Shown: piece after piece, positions 26,098 to 34,862 of the stretch
Layout of the letters: every line of letters starts with the position of its first letter
Numbering within the stretch: position 1 is the stretch's first letter
Source: DASYKT01 sp963718105
GTDB taxonomy: Bacteria > Acidobacteriota > Blastocatellia > Pyrinomonadales > Pyrinomonadaceae
DNA length: 64,000 nt
Direction: 5' to 3'
NCBI GenBank assembly: GCA_963718105.1
Contig: OY970352.1
Location: forward strand, 3,596,001-3,660,000
Program-made: the position numbers and the translations under genes
Notes under the pieces: generated by a model
The model's input: the letters and a program-made list of their open reading frames with translations, nothing else
Database searches by the model: none
Told to the model about the DNA's origin: nothing

Positions 26098-26418
26098 ATG
26101 GAAAACGAAAACACCAAAAATATTAACCGCCTTCTGGACGTGGAAATGAACGTCACGGTCAGATTCGGCTCGACGCAGATACCGCTGCGCGAGGTGGCGA
26201 ATTTCGGCGTCGGTTCAATGATCGAACTGGACAGAAACGTCGATGAACCGGTTGACCTGCTGGTCAATAACGCGCCTTTCGCACAGGGCGAAGTGGTGGT
26301 GGTCGACGGCTATTACGGCGTGCGCATCAGCAAGCTCAGCGCGAATTGCGAAAGCACGGAAACCATGATCTCGCACTCGCTGCCAGTGGCCGAGACCGCG
26401 CCGGAGGTGACCCAATGA
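26098..26418 (+). CDS. fliN: Flagellar motor switch protein FliN (first copy)
   Basis: 106 residues made of one SpoA domain (LLDVEMNVTVRFGSTQIPLREVANF, then GEVVVVDGYYGVRISKL). ATG 26098 is preferred to an upstream TTG at 26059. Forms the lower C-ring with FliM, whose gene ends 44 bp earlier. A second FliN gene lies at 56499-56765. Its stop overlaps the next start by 4 bp. Confidence 0.92.
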   Translation: MENENTKNINRLLDVEMNVTVRFGSTQIPLREVANFGVGSMIELDRNVDEPVDLLVNNAPFAQGEVVVVDGYYGVRISKLSANCESTETMISHSLPVAETAPEVTQ

Positions 26419-26900
26419 ATATCGAAATGAATTTAGAGTTGACCATCGCCATGGCCGCAACCCTGATCTCGCTGGCCGGATTGTTCGCCGCCGTGATCAG
26501 TTTCCGGCAATACCGCATCTGCCGCGGCCTGCTCGAATTTACCGAGCGCCAGATCGATGAACTGGACCACTCCGCCGGCGACCTGCACGAAACCGTGGAA
26601 GGTTATAAAAAGAAAACCGCCGACCAATCGCGCCGCATCGCGTGGCTCGAATCGCGCCTGCGCCAGCCGAAACTTAACTCGGACGAGGTGATCGACGACA
26701 CCGTGCTGACCCCGAAACAGCCGCTCAAATGGAATATGACCGAGCGCCGCCATCACGTGCTAAAACTCGCTTCGCGCGGGCAGTCGCCCGAAGGCATCGC
26801 CGCCACGCTCGGGATGATGCCCGGCGAAGTGGAACTTATCATCAATCTTAACCGCAGCCTGGCCGGCGCTAATTTCTCAGCCGTGTCAGCGCACAGCTAA
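26415..26900 (+). CDS. DUF2802-like membrane protein with C-terminal HTH
   Basis: 161 residues: one N-terminal transmembrane helix (LTIAMAATLISLAGLFAAVISF), a charged coiled coil (about 40-90), and a C-terminal helix-turn-helix-like segment (HHVLKLASRGQSPEGIAATLGMMPGEVELIINL). This layout is that of DUF2802-type proteins often found in flagellar and chemotaxis operons. Role unknown. Coupled to fliN by a 4-bp overlap and followed 4 bp later by flgF. Confidence 0.75.
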   Translation: MNIEMNLELTIAMAATLISLAGLFAAVISFRQYRICRGLLEFTERQIDELDHSAGDLHETVEGYKKKTADQSRRIAWLESRLRQPKLNSDEVIDDTVLTPKQPLKWNMTERRHHVLKLASRGQSPEGIAATLGMMPGEVELIINLNRSLAGANFSAVSAHS

Positions 26901-26904
26901 ATAT

Positions 26905-27654
26905 ATGAACTACGGACTCTACAACGCTTTTTTGGGAATGCGCGCGCGCCAGCAAACGCTGGACACGCAATCCAACAACATCGCCAACGCTTCGACCACG
27001 GGCTTTAAAGCCGAACGCCTGCTTTACTCTTCGGCGGAGGCCGGGAAAAAAGGGGCCCCAGGCGGGAGCAACAAGCAATCGCTGGTCGGCGGCGTGACAG
27101 CCAATGGCGGGATCGATTTTTCCACCGGCTCGATCCAGCAAACCGGGCGGGCGCTGGATGTAGCGATCGACGGCGACTCTTTTCTGCAGGTGCAGACACC
27201 GCAGGGCGTGCGCTTTACCCGCGCGGGAAATCTGACGCTGAACAAGGACGGCCAGTTGGTAACGAACAGCGGCGACCTCGTCGTCGGCGAAAGAGGGCCG
27301 ATCACTATTCCCGACAATAAAGGCGAAATTTCCATCGGCGATGACGGCGCCATCAGCGCCGGCAAAACACCGATCGATAAATTAAAGATGGTGCATTTTA
27401 ATAACCCCGCAGCCGCGCTGCAAAAAGCGGGCGGAACACTTTTTATGATGACCGGCACGGAAGTTCCGCAAGCAAATGTAAATTCGCGGGTGATGCAGGG
27501 AGCGCTCGAAGGCTCGAACGTCAACTCGATCTCGGAAATGGTCGCCATGATAAATAACAACCGCGAGTTCGAATCGCTGCAGAAATCCGTAACGCTGCTG
27601 ATGAACGACATCGGCCGCAAGATCTCAAGCGAGATAGGAAAAATAGGAGGATAA
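26905..27654 (+). CDS. flgF: Flagellar proximal/distal rod protein FlgF
   Basis: 249 residues. N-terminal rod motif (QQTLDTQSNNIANASTTGFK) and C-terminal SNVNSISEMVAMINNNREFE helix are the paired D0 helices shared by axial proteins. The central region has the family motif DVAIDGDSFLQVQTPQGVRFTRAG. Builds the rod with FlgB, FlgC and FlgG. flgG follows after 4 bp. Confidence 0.95.
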   Translation: MNYGLYNAFLGMRARQQTLDTQSNNIANASTTGFKAERLLYSSAEAGKKGAPGGSNKQSLVGGVTANGGIDFSTGSIQQTGRALDVAIDGDSFLQVQTPQGVRFTRAGNLTLNKDGQLVTNSGDLVVGERGPITIPDNKGEISIGDDGAISAGKTPIDKLKMVHFNNPAAALQKAGGTLFMMTGTEVPQANVNSRVMQGALEGSNVNSISEMVAMINNNREFESLQKSVTLLMNDIGRKISSEIGKIGG

Positions 27655-27658
27655 GTAT

Positions 27659-28450
27659 ATGCCGAACAGAGCATTACTAACCGCTGCCACCGGTATGCAG
27701 GTGCAGCAGCAAAACGTAGACAACATCGCCAACAATCTGGCCAACGCCTCGACCGTGGGTTTTAAACGCACGCGGCTGGAATTTCAGGACCTGCTTTACC
27801 AGAATATGCGGGCGGCGGGCGGAGCAGCCAATGCTTCGACCAATTTGCCCGTGGGATTGCAGATCGGCCTCGGGTCGCGCTCTATCGCCAGCGAAAAGAT
27901 CTTTACGCAGGGCGATTTCAAGCAGACGGAAAATCCGCTTGATATGGTGATCGAAGGCAGCGGCTTTTTTCAGGTGCGCATGGCGAACGGCGATCTTGCC
28001 TATACCCGCGCGGGTTCTTTTCACTTGAACGCGCAGGGACAGGTCGTGACCGCGACCGGCGAAACGCTCGAACCGGCTATCACTATTCCGACCGAAGCCA
28101 CCGGCCTTACCGTCGGCACGGATGGAACGGTGTCAATTACCCAGCCGGGCCAGGCCGCCGCGTCAAACGTAGGCCAGATACAGCTCGCGATCTTTCCGAA
28201 CCCGGCCGGACTGGAAGCCATCGGACGCAATCTCTTTAAAGAGACCGGCGCTTCCGGACAGTCCACGGTAGGCTCGCCGGATGCGGACGGCATCGGACGC
28301 GTCAACCAGGGCTATGTCGAAGGTTCGAACGTCAACGTGGTGGAAGAACTGGTCAATATGATCTCAGCCCAGCGCGTCTACGAAACCAATTCGAAAGTAA
28401 TTTCCACTGCCGACCGCATGCTCGGCACCATCAACCAGGCCGTTTCCTAG
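27659..28450 (+). CDS. flgG: Flagellar distal rod protein FlgG
   Basis: 263 residues, close to the 260 usual for FlgG. N-terminal QVQQQNVDNIANNLANASTVGFKRTR, central DMVIEGSGFFQVRMANGDLAYTRAGSF and C-terminal SNVNVVEELVNMISAQRVYETNSKVIS are all family hallmarks. Forms the distal rod crossing the P and L rings. Exported by the flagellar type III system. Confidence 0.97.
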   Translation: MPNRALLTAATGMQVQQQNVDNIANNLANASTVGFKRTRLEFQDLLYQNMRAAGGAANASTNLPVGLQIGLGSRSIASEKIFTQGDFKQTENPLDMVIEGSGFFQVRMANGDLAYTRAGSFHLNAQGQVVTATGETLEPAITIPTEATGLTVGTDGTVSITQPGQAAASNVGQIQLAIFPNPAGLEAIGRNLFKETGASGQSTVGSPDADGIGRVNQGYVEGSNVNVVEELVNMISAQRVYETNSKVISTADRMLGTINQAVS

Positions 28451-28481
28451 TACGGCTTTCCCTTAAAGAATCGCGGAGAAG

Positions 28482-29510
28482 ATGAAAACCACACCCTTTG
28501 ACATTCTGTTTCATTCCTTTTTCAGGACGTCTATTTTCGTGGCCATTTTCTCTGCGATGGTTGGTGTTTGTCTTTGTGCGAGTGTTTTGGCGCAAGGCAA
28601 ACTGGCGGTCCGCATTCCGGCGGAAACGACGATTACTACAGATCAAATTGCTCTCGGCGACATCGCCGAAATATCCGGTGGTGAGACCAGCGCGGCCCTC
28701 GCGGCTGCCGCACGCGCCCGGCAAGTTTCACTCGGCTTTTCGCCGAGAGTCGGTGCGATGCGGGAAATCGGGCGGGCCAATATCTTGCTTGCGTTGGCCG
28801 CCGCCGGATTTAACGAAAACGAGCTCTCTTTAGATATACCGGCAAAAGTGCTGGTAAAACGCGCGGCGCAGGTACTGTCGCAAATTATGCTTCGTGAAGC
28901 GGTGGAGAAAGCTATCCTGCCGCCGCTCGAAGCCGAAAAAGTTTCCGCGCGAATTACCAAACTCCAGCTTCCGGACTCGCTCGAGCTGCCGACGGGCAAT
29001 GTGGAAATTCGCGTCGTTAATTTTTCCGGCATTACAAACTTTCTTGCGCCTTCGGTGATCTCGCTTGAACTGCGGGTCGACGGCAAAGTGCTGCGGCGCG
29101 TGCCGGCAAACATCGAAGTCGAAGCCTCGGCGGACGTTTTAGTTTTAAACCGCAGCGGCGTTGCGGGAACAAAACTTACCGCGGCGGATGTGCACACGGA
29201 AAAGATTCGGCTGGAAAGATCGCTTTCCAGTTACTTTCGCACCCCGGCCGAGATCGGCGGGAAAAAACTTCTCAAGAACGTGGCGGAACTGACGCCGCTG
29301 ACGGCCGACGCCGTGGCTGCCGATACCGTCATTAAAACGGGCGATACCGTCAGCATCATCGTGCGCTCAGGCAATACGCAAATATCCGTGACCGGTGAAG
29401 CCCGCGCCTCAGGGCGCATCGGTGACCGCATCGCGGTCAAAAACACCCAATCGGGAATAATCCTTCAAGCCCGGGTCGAGGCCGAAGGCCTGGTTAAATT
29501 AAGTTTTTAA
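28482..29510 (+). CDS. flgA: P-ring assembly chaperone FlgA
   Basis: 342 residues with an N-terminal signal segment (about residues 15-38) and a C-terminal SAF/FlgA domain (VLVLNRSGVAGTKLTAADV..., ending ...GDRIAVKNTQSGIILQARV). It is a periplasmic chaperone for FlgI. It is longer than the E. coli form (219 aa) because of a roughly 100-residue N-terminal extension. CGGAGAAG lies before the ATG. Confidence 0.93.
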   Translation: MKTTPFDILFHSFFRTSIFVAIFSAMVGVCLCASVLAQGKLAVRIPAETTITTDQIALGDIAEISGGETSAALAAAARARQVSLGFSPRVGAMREIGRANILLALAAAGFNENELSLDIPAKVLVKRAAQVLSQIMLREAVEKAILPPLEAEKVSARITKLQLPDSLELPTGNVEIRVVNFSGITNFLAPSVISLELRVDGKVLRRVPANIEVEASADVLVLNRSGVAGTKLTAADVHTEKIRLERSLSSYFRTPAEIGGKKLLKNVAELTPLTADAVAADTVIKTGDTVSIIVRSGNTQISVTGEARASGRIGDRIAVKNTQSGIILQARVEAEGLVKLSF

Positions 29511-29514
29511 ATAT

Positions 29515-30237
29515 ATGAAAAATAAAGTGTTAGTCATTTTGTCGCTCATTCTTCTTAGCACCGGCGCTTTCAGTGTTGCCGCCCAGGATAAAAAACCCAG
29601 GAAGAAAAAAAATAAACAGCCGGCGCTGGCCGTGGTAACCATCGAGGACGCCCCCGTAGTAGAAGCGCCCCTCGCGCAGAAACCGGCGAACGGCTCGCTC
29701 TTTACCCCGGACGCCGTGGGCGGCAGCCTGCTGGCGGATTTTAAAGCCGGGCGCGTGGGCGACCTGGTCTTTGTCGATGTGGTGGAAACCAGCACGGCAA
29801 CGGTTTCGTCAGGAGCTGATCGCAAACGCGATTCGGGTACCGTGGGCGGATTGGCAACTGTCGCCGGTTCGCTGCCGATCTCAGGCGCTGCCGCTATCGC
29901 ATCGGGGATAACAGCGCTTGGACAGCGTAAATTCGAAGGCAGCGGCAACACTCAACGCAAATCGAATGTTAAAGCGCGCATCACCGCCCGCGTGGTCGAA
30001 GTGCTGCCGAACGGCGATCTGCGCATCCAGGCGCTCAAACTGGTGCGCGTAAATAAAGAGACCGAACAGATGGCTGTGACCGGGATCGTGCGCAAAACAG
30101 ACCTCGCGGCGGACAATTCTATCCCGACCGTGGCCATCGGCGACCTGCGGGTCGATTTCAATGGCAAGGGAGTTGCATCAGCAGATAATGCACCCGGATG
30201 GTTGTTCCGGTTGTTTGACAAGATATCACCTTTCTAA
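29515..30237 (+). CDS. flgH: Flagellar L-ring protein FlgH (without lipobox)
   Basis: 240 residues. The FlgH core reads GSLFTPDAVGGSLLADFKAGRVGDLVFVDVVETS and VLPNGDLRIQALKLVRVNKETE. FlgH normally is an outer-membrane lipoprotein with a Cys after the signal. Here the signal peptide (VILSLILLSTGAFSVAAQ) has no Cys anywhere near the cleavage site, so it would be a soluble, signal-peptidase-I product. A Lys-rich stretch (KKPRKKKNK) follows. The ring would have to be held in the outer membrane another way. Confidence 0.93.
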   Translation: MKNKVLVILSLILLSTGAFSVAAQDKKPRKKKNKQPALAVVTIEDAPVVEAPLAQKPANGSLFTPDAVGGSLLADFKAGRVGDLVFVDVVETSTATVSSGADRKRDSGTVGGLATVAGSLPISGAAAIASGITALGQRKFEGSGNTQRKSNVKARITARVVEVLPNGDLRIQALKLVRVNKETEQMAVTGIVRKTDLAADNSIPTVAIGDLRVDFNGKGVASADNAPGWLFRLFDKISPF

Positions 30238-30254
30238 ACTGTCAATGACCACTA

Positions 30255-30283
30255 GTCAGCCGTTTCCCCCGTAAGCGGCTGAC
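30255..30283 (+). terminator. Hairpin in the flgH-flgI gap
   Basis: GTCAGCCG (30255-30262) and CGGCTGAC (30276-30283) form an 8-bp stem followed by ACTTTTAAG. A weak or partial terminator, or a processing site; transcription probably continues into flgI. Confidence 0.4.
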
Positions 30284-30295
30284 ACTTTTAAGAAA

Positions 30296-31471
30296 ATGAG
30301 TAAACACTTCATAAATAAGGGCTTCAAGCAATCATATCTTACCTTTTCGGCACGAGTCGCGATGTTTTTCGGGCTCGTTTTCGCCGTTTTGCCCCTTGGT
30401 ACTTACTGTCAGAAACCCGACGAGGCAATGTCTATCCGCGTCAAGGATTTGGCGGATATCGAGGGTGTACGGTCCAACCAACTGATCGGTTACGGGCTGG
30501 TTGTCGGATTAAATCGCACCGGCGACCGCGTTCAGCAAAATCTTTACGCGCGGCAGACTTTGCAGAACCTTTTGGAGAGAATGGGCATTTCAACTTCGGC
30601 CGCCGGGCTCAAGCCGGAAAACGTGGCGACCGTTCTGGTCACTGCCACGCTGCCGCCTTTTATCCGCCAGGGCTCGAAGATCGACGTGACTGTTTCATCC
30701 ATCGGCGATGCCCGCTCGCTGCAGGGCGGAACTCTGATACTGACGTCGCTGAAAGGTATCGACGGGCAGGTTTATGCCGTCGCGCAAGGCTCGGTTTCGA
30801 TCGGCGGAATATCCGCCGGTGACACGGGAAATTCGGTCGAGATAAATCATCCCACCGTGGGACGCGTTCCGAACGGCGCGAACGTGGAAAGAGTGGTCGC
30901 CACGGAGCTGGCTGCCAATAATCACCTGACACTGGTATTGCGCAACGAGGACTTTTCTACCGCCGCGAAATTAAATACGGCGATCAACAAAAAATTCGGC
31001 GCGGGGACTTCGAAAGCCGCTGATGGGCGAAATATTGAAGTGAGCCTCCCCACATCTTATACGGATAACCGCGTCGGCTTTATTGCGGAACTGGAAAATC
31101 TGCGGGTCAACCCGGAGAAGATCGCGAAAATAATTATTAACGAGCGCACCGGCACCATCATCATGGGCCGCGAAGTGCGTATCGGCGCAGTGGCGATTTC
31201 GCAGGGCGGCGTGACGATCCGCGTCGGCACCGAATATGACGTTTATCAGCCCGCGCCGCTGACAAATCAGAAAGAAACCGCCGTGGTGCCCCGCACCAGC
31301 GTGGAAGTAAAAGAAAAGACACCGGAATCGGTCGTGCTGCCGGACGGCGCCACGGTCGATGAAGTTGTCCGCGGTTTGCGCACGCTGGGCGTATCGGCCC
31401 GCGACATCATCAGCATTCTGCAGGCGATCAAATCCGCCGGCGCAATGAATGCGGATCTGGAAATGCAGTAA
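30296..31471 (+). CDS. flgI: Flagellar P-ring protein FlgI
   Basis: 391 residues with a signal peptide (VAMFFGLVFAVLPLGTYC). Hallmarks: SIRVKDLADIEGVRSNQLIGYGLVVGLNRTGD, ERTGTIIMGREVRIGAVAISQGG and the C-terminal LPDGATVDEVVRGLRTLGVSARDIISILQAIKSAGA. Forms the periplasmic P ring around the rod, anchored to peptidoglycan. Its presence with FlgH shows a diderm envelope. Confidence 0.97.
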   Translation: MSKHFINKGFKQSYLTFSARVAMFFGLVFAVLPLGTYCQKPDEAMSIRVKDLADIEGVRSNQLIGYGLVVGLNRTGDRVQQNLYARQTLQNLLERMGISTSAAGLKPENVATVLVTATLPPFIRQGSKIDVTVSSIGDARSLQGGTLILTSLKGIDGQVYAVAQGSVSIGGISAGDTGNSVEINHPTVGRVPNGANVERVVATELAANNHLTLVLRNEDFSTAAKLNTAINKKFGAGTSKAADGRNIEVSLPTSYTDNRVGFIAELENLRVNPEKIAKIIINERTGTIIMGREVRIGAVAISQGGVTIRVGTEYDVYQPAPLTNQKETAVVPRTSVEVKEKTPESVVLPDGATVDEVVRGLRTLGVSARDIISILQAIKSAGAMNADLEMQ

Positions 31472-31515
31472 GACAGTGAAAAGAGATCAGTGACAAGTGA
31501 CTAGTGAATAAAGAA

Positions 31516-32622
31516 ATGAACGCACTCGAACAAATAAATAGCCTGATAGCGGCAAATCAAACTGGCCAAACGAAGCCCAACCAATCGCCACAGTCTCAGC
31601 AAGCGCTGCAGCAGGCGGCCAAGCAGTTTGAAGCCATTCTGCTAATGCAGCTTACCTCGGCGCTGAGCGGCTCGAACAACGACGATGAAGATTCGCTCTT
31701 CGGTGGCGACAGCGGTTCTTCGCTGGCCAAGCAGATGTTCAGTGAGCAGATGGCGACCACGATGGCAGATTCGGGCGGTATCGGCCTGGCCGAAATGATG
31801 ATGCGGCAATATGGCTTTGATGCCTCCAAACTTTCCTCAAAGAAAACGGACGGCCCGGTTAGCCCGATCAGCCTGGTCAAGATGATGAGCGCGATCAAAG
31901 ACATTAATAGCCAGGCTGCACCGGAGCAGCAGTTAAATGCCAGGACATCACCGCTGATCAACCGCTCCGCCCGGCAAACGCCTGTAATTCCTGAAACTTT
32001 TGCGGGCGATCCGAATGACGCGGCTGTCGTTTCGACCTTCGAAGACCAGTTGAAGGAACAGGCGAACGATACAACTATCAGCCCGCTCTTTCGCAATGAA
32101 AAAGTCTATGCCGCGACACGCGCCCGCCGGGTAAATGTGGCTGCAGCAAATGCAACAGAAATGACGCCCGCGGCCGTTTCTGCAAACACAGCACCAACTG
32201 TTTCGGGCCCGATCGCTTTTAATTTTCCGGTCCGCGGACGGATCTCGTCGGGATTCGGAAACCGCTTTCACCCGATCGACAAGATCACTAAATTTCACAC
32301 CGGCCTGGACATAGCCGTGCCCAAAGGCACGCGGGTAGATGCCGCCGCTGAAGGGACCGTCGTATTTGCCGGCCCGAAAGGCGGTTACGGCAACCTGGTC
32401 ATCATTCGCCACCCGGACGGAAAAGAGACCCGTTACGGGCATCTGCAGAAGATCCTTGTAAATGAAGGAGAATCAGTGACTTCCCGCCAGCAAATCGCGC
32501 TTTCCGGTTCGACCGGGAAATCCACCGGCCCGCATCTGCATTTTGAGATCAGGGAAAACGGAGAAATTTTGAATCCGCTGAAATATTTGTCTAATGTATT
32601 ACCGAAAAGTGCCGATAGGTAG
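31516..32622 (+). CDS. flgJ: FlgJ-type rod protein fused to an M23 (LytM) peptidase
   Basis: 368 residues from ATG 31516; GTG 31504 is an alternative start. Residues about 25-110 are the FlgJ rod-binding domain (AAKQFEAILLMQLTSAL, then AKQMFSEQMATTMADSGGIGLAEMMM). A linker follows, then a complete M23 metallopeptidase (about 245-360) with Zn motifs FHTGLD and GPHLHFE. In E. coli FlgJ the second domain is a glucosaminidase that cuts glycan. Here it is an endopeptidase type, so the rod would pass the wall by cutting peptide cross-links. The 3' end overlaps a sigma-28 promoter. Confidence 0.93.
   Translation: MNALEQINSLIAANQTGQTKPNQSPQSQQALQQAAKQFEAILLMQLTSALSGSNNDDEDSLFGGDSGSSLAKQMFSEQMATTMADSGGIGLAEMMMRQYGFDASKLSSKKTDGPVSPISLVKMMSAIKDINSQAAPEQQLNARTSPLINRSARQTPVIPETFAGDPNDAAVVSTFEDQLKEQANDTTISPLFRNEKVYAATRARRVNVAAANATEMTPAAVSANTAPTVSGPIAFNFPVRGRISSGFGNRFHPIDKITKFHTGLDIAVPKGTRVDAAAEGTVVFAGPKGGYGNLVIIRHPDGKETRYGHLQKILVNEGESVTSRQQIALSGSTGKSTGPHLHFEIRENGEILNPLKYLSNVLPKSADR
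32592..32618 (+). promoter_or_regulatory. Probable sigma-28 promoter for flgM
   Basis: TAATGTAT-N11-GCCGATAG (32592-32599 and 32611-32618). It matches the FliA consensus TAAAGTTT-N11-GCCGATAA at 6 of 8 and 7 of 8 bases. It lies within the last codons of flgJ, about 40 bp before the flgM ATG. Confidence 0.6.
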
Positions 32623-32657
32623 AAAGGCATATAACCAGTTTTCGGGAGAAAAACATT

Positions 32658-32981
32658 ATGGTCAAAGTAAATAGAGACAACTTGCACAATAACGACGCCG
32701 CCGGCGCCGTCACCAACGCAAAGCGCGCCCAAAACGAGCGCGCGGAAAAAACGGCCGGCGCACAGGGCGTACCCGGCAAGGAATTAAAAGTTTCGCAGGG
32801 AAAAGACAAGGTCGAGCTTTCGGGCAAGAGCGCCGAATTCGGAAAACTTGTCGATGAGCTAAAGCAGCTTCCCGATGTCAGGCAGGACCGTGTGAACGAA
32901 CTTAAGCAAAAAATAGCGTCGGGCAATTACGAACCCTCGGCGGAAGACATCGCCGACGCGATCTTAAACGACGAAAAATAA
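32658..32981 (+). CDS. flgM: Anti-sigma-28 factor FlgM
   Basis: 107 residues. The C-terminal half (KDKVELSGKSAEFGKLVDEL, then RVNELKQKIASGNYEPSAEDIADAIL) is the conserved sigma-28 binding region; the N-terminal half is polar and likely disordered, suited to export. Binds FliA until the hook is complete. Followed by flgN as in enterics. Confidence 0.93.
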   Translation: MVKVNRDNLHNNDAAGAVTNAKRAQNERAEKTAGAQGVPGKELKVSQGKDKVELSGKSAEFGKLVDELKQLPDVRQDRVNELKQKIASGNYEPSAEDIADAILNDEK

Positions 32982-33006
32982 AAATCCCTCCCGGATAAAA
33001 TTGGTT

Positions 33007-33462
33007 ATGCAAAACGAACTGATCAAAAAAGTAGCGACTCTGATGGCCGACCAGACAACGGCCTACAACCGCCTGCAGTCTGCCGCCAGGCAATTGTCCG
33101 CGGCGTTAGTGCAGGGCGAGCCCGATAACATCGAATCGCTTTCGCGCGCGGGTGAAACGGAGCTGATGAGAATGCGCGCCCGGCTGCTGGAAATGATCTC
33201 TGCGCTGACGGAGTTTTCGGAAATGCGCGCGGCGGAAACCGAAAAGGCGCCGCTGGATAAAATGATCAGGGAACAATTCGATATTTCGGCCAAGCAATTA
33301 CTGGAAGCCGCCGGAAGTTTTCAGGCCGTCGCCAGCCGCTGCACCAGCCTCGCGCTGGGCGGTTCGGCTTTTTCGTCCGCCTGCCTGCAGGTTTGCGGTG
33401 TTCCGCCGTCAACCTATCGCGCGCCGGTCCTTAAATACGCGGAAGGAGCCGCTGCACGATGA
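33007..33462 (+). CDS. flgN: FlgN-family export chaperone
   Basis: 151 residues from ATG 33007 (a TTG at 33001 is in frame). All-helical with long amphipathic helices (about 10-105), as in FlgN, the chaperone for hook-filament junction proteins FlgK and FlgL. The genes for those clients follow directly; the flgN stop overlaps the flgK start by 4 bp. Assignment rests on fold type and context. Confidence 0.8.
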   Translation: MQNELIKKVATLMADQTTAYNRLQSAARQLSAALVQGEPDNIESLSRAGETELMRMRARLLEMISALTEFSEMRAAETEKAPLDKMIREQFDISAKQLLEAAGSFQAVASRCTSLALGGSAFSSACLQVCGVPPSTYRAPVLKYAEGAAAR

Positions 33463-34841
33463 GCATAAATTTTTCCGCTTTTGAGATCGGCCGCCGCGCC
33501 CTGCTCGCCAATCAATTCGGCATTTCCGTTACCGGCCAAAATATCTCTAACGTAAACACGCACGGTTACACGCGGCAGAGCGCCGTATTTAACGAGGGAA
33601 ACGCGACCCAGTTCGGGCGTTTTGCCATCGGCAGCGGCGTGACCGTCGCCGGGGTGCAGTCGTTTCGCAACCAGTTCATTGAATCGAGAATGCAGGTCGA
33701 GACCGGCATCAGCGGCCGCTTGACGGCCCGGCGAGATTCGCTTTCGGCGGTGGAAACCGCGCTGCAGGGCACGGAAACCAGCGGGCTGCAGAACGCGATG
33801 AATAATTTCTTCAGCGCTTTTCGCGACCTCGAAGCAAATCCGAATTCCCTTTCGCTGCGCGCCGCCGTCACCCAGCAAGGCAACGCGCTGGCAAACGCTT
33901 TTCATTCGACGCGCACAAAATTAGACGACATTCGCCGCGGCACCGATTCGCAAATCCGCTCGACGGTCGATCAGGTAAATGAAATGACGCAGCGCGTGGC
34001 CGATCTGAATGGGCAGATCAGCGTGGCCCAGGCCGCGGGCGGTGACGCCTCATCGCTGCGCGATCAACGCAGCGTACTGATCTCGCAGATCTCGGAAATG
34101 ACCGGAGCGCGTTCGGTGGAAAACAGCGACGGTACGGTTACGCTGACCATCGGCGAAGGCAAAGCTTTGGTGATCGGTAACACGGCGAAGCAGTTGGTGG
34201 CAAACGATACTCCGCCGCTCGGCCTGGCGAATATCACTATAGACGGTGACGGCGTCAAGCTCGACGAAGGCACGATCCGCGGATTTCAGGATGCTATCGA
34301 TGCGGTTACCGCGCAGATAGATTCGCTCGATGGATTGGCGGCGCAGGTAGTGGCCAGGGTCAACGGCCTGCACACTTCCGGCACCGATCTGGACGGCAAC
34401 GCCGGGGCTAATTTTTTTAATGCCACGGGCACTGTAACTGCGGCAAATATTTCGATTAACGCGATCGTGGCGGGAAACCCGCGGCTGGTCGTAGCATCAC
34501 CGCTGGCAACGCCGGGAGCGACCGGAACGGTGGCCGGCGGGATCGCCAATTTGTTGACCGACCCGAATACGACCGTTGGCGCCAGGACCGGCTCGTTCAG
34601 CTCGATCTTTAACTCGATGCTGTCGGACGCCGGCACGCAGGTGCGCTCGGCCGAAGACGACTTGCTGACACAGGCGGCAATAGTTTCGCAGCTTTCCGCG
34701 CAGCGCGACGCCGTCTCGGGTGTGTCGCTTGATGAAGAAGCGATCAACCTGCTGCAATATCAAAAAGCTTATGACGCGGCGGCGCGCTTCTTAAAAGTGG
34801 CCGACGAAATGACCCAGACCATTCTTTCATTAGCCCAGTGA
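33459..34841 (+). CDS. flgK: Hook-filament junction protein FlgK (HAP1)
   Basis: 460 residues. The N-terminal D0 motif FEIGRRALLANQFGISVTGQNISNVNTHGYTRQ and C-terminal VSLDEEAINLLQYQKAYDAAARFLKVADEM are typical of FlgK. First junction protein on the hook. Secreted by the type III pathway with help from FlgN. Confidence 0.97.
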   Translation: MSINFSAFEIGRRALLANQFGISVTGQNISNVNTHGYTRQSAVFNEGNATQFGRFAIGSGVTVAGVQSFRNQFIESRMQVETGISGRLTARRDSLSAVETALQGTETSGLQNAMNNFFSAFRDLEANPNSLSLRAAVTQQGNALANAFHSTRTKLDDIRRGTDSQIRSTVDQVNEMTQRVADLNGQISVAQAAGGDASSLRDQRSVLISQISEMTGARSVENSDGTVTLTIGEGKALVIGNTAKQLVANDTPPLGLANITIDGDGVKLDEGTIRGFQDAIDAVTAQIDSLDGLAAQVVARVNGLHTSGTDLDGNAGANFFNATGTVTAANISINAIVAGNPRLVVASPLATPGATGTVAGGIANLLTDPNTTVGARTGSFSSIFNSMLSDAGTQVRSAEDDLLTQAAIVSQLSAQRDAVSGVSLDEEAINLLQYQKAYDAAARFLKVADEMTQTILSLAQ

Positions 34842-34862
34842 TCCCCCCAGAGGTAAATCTTT

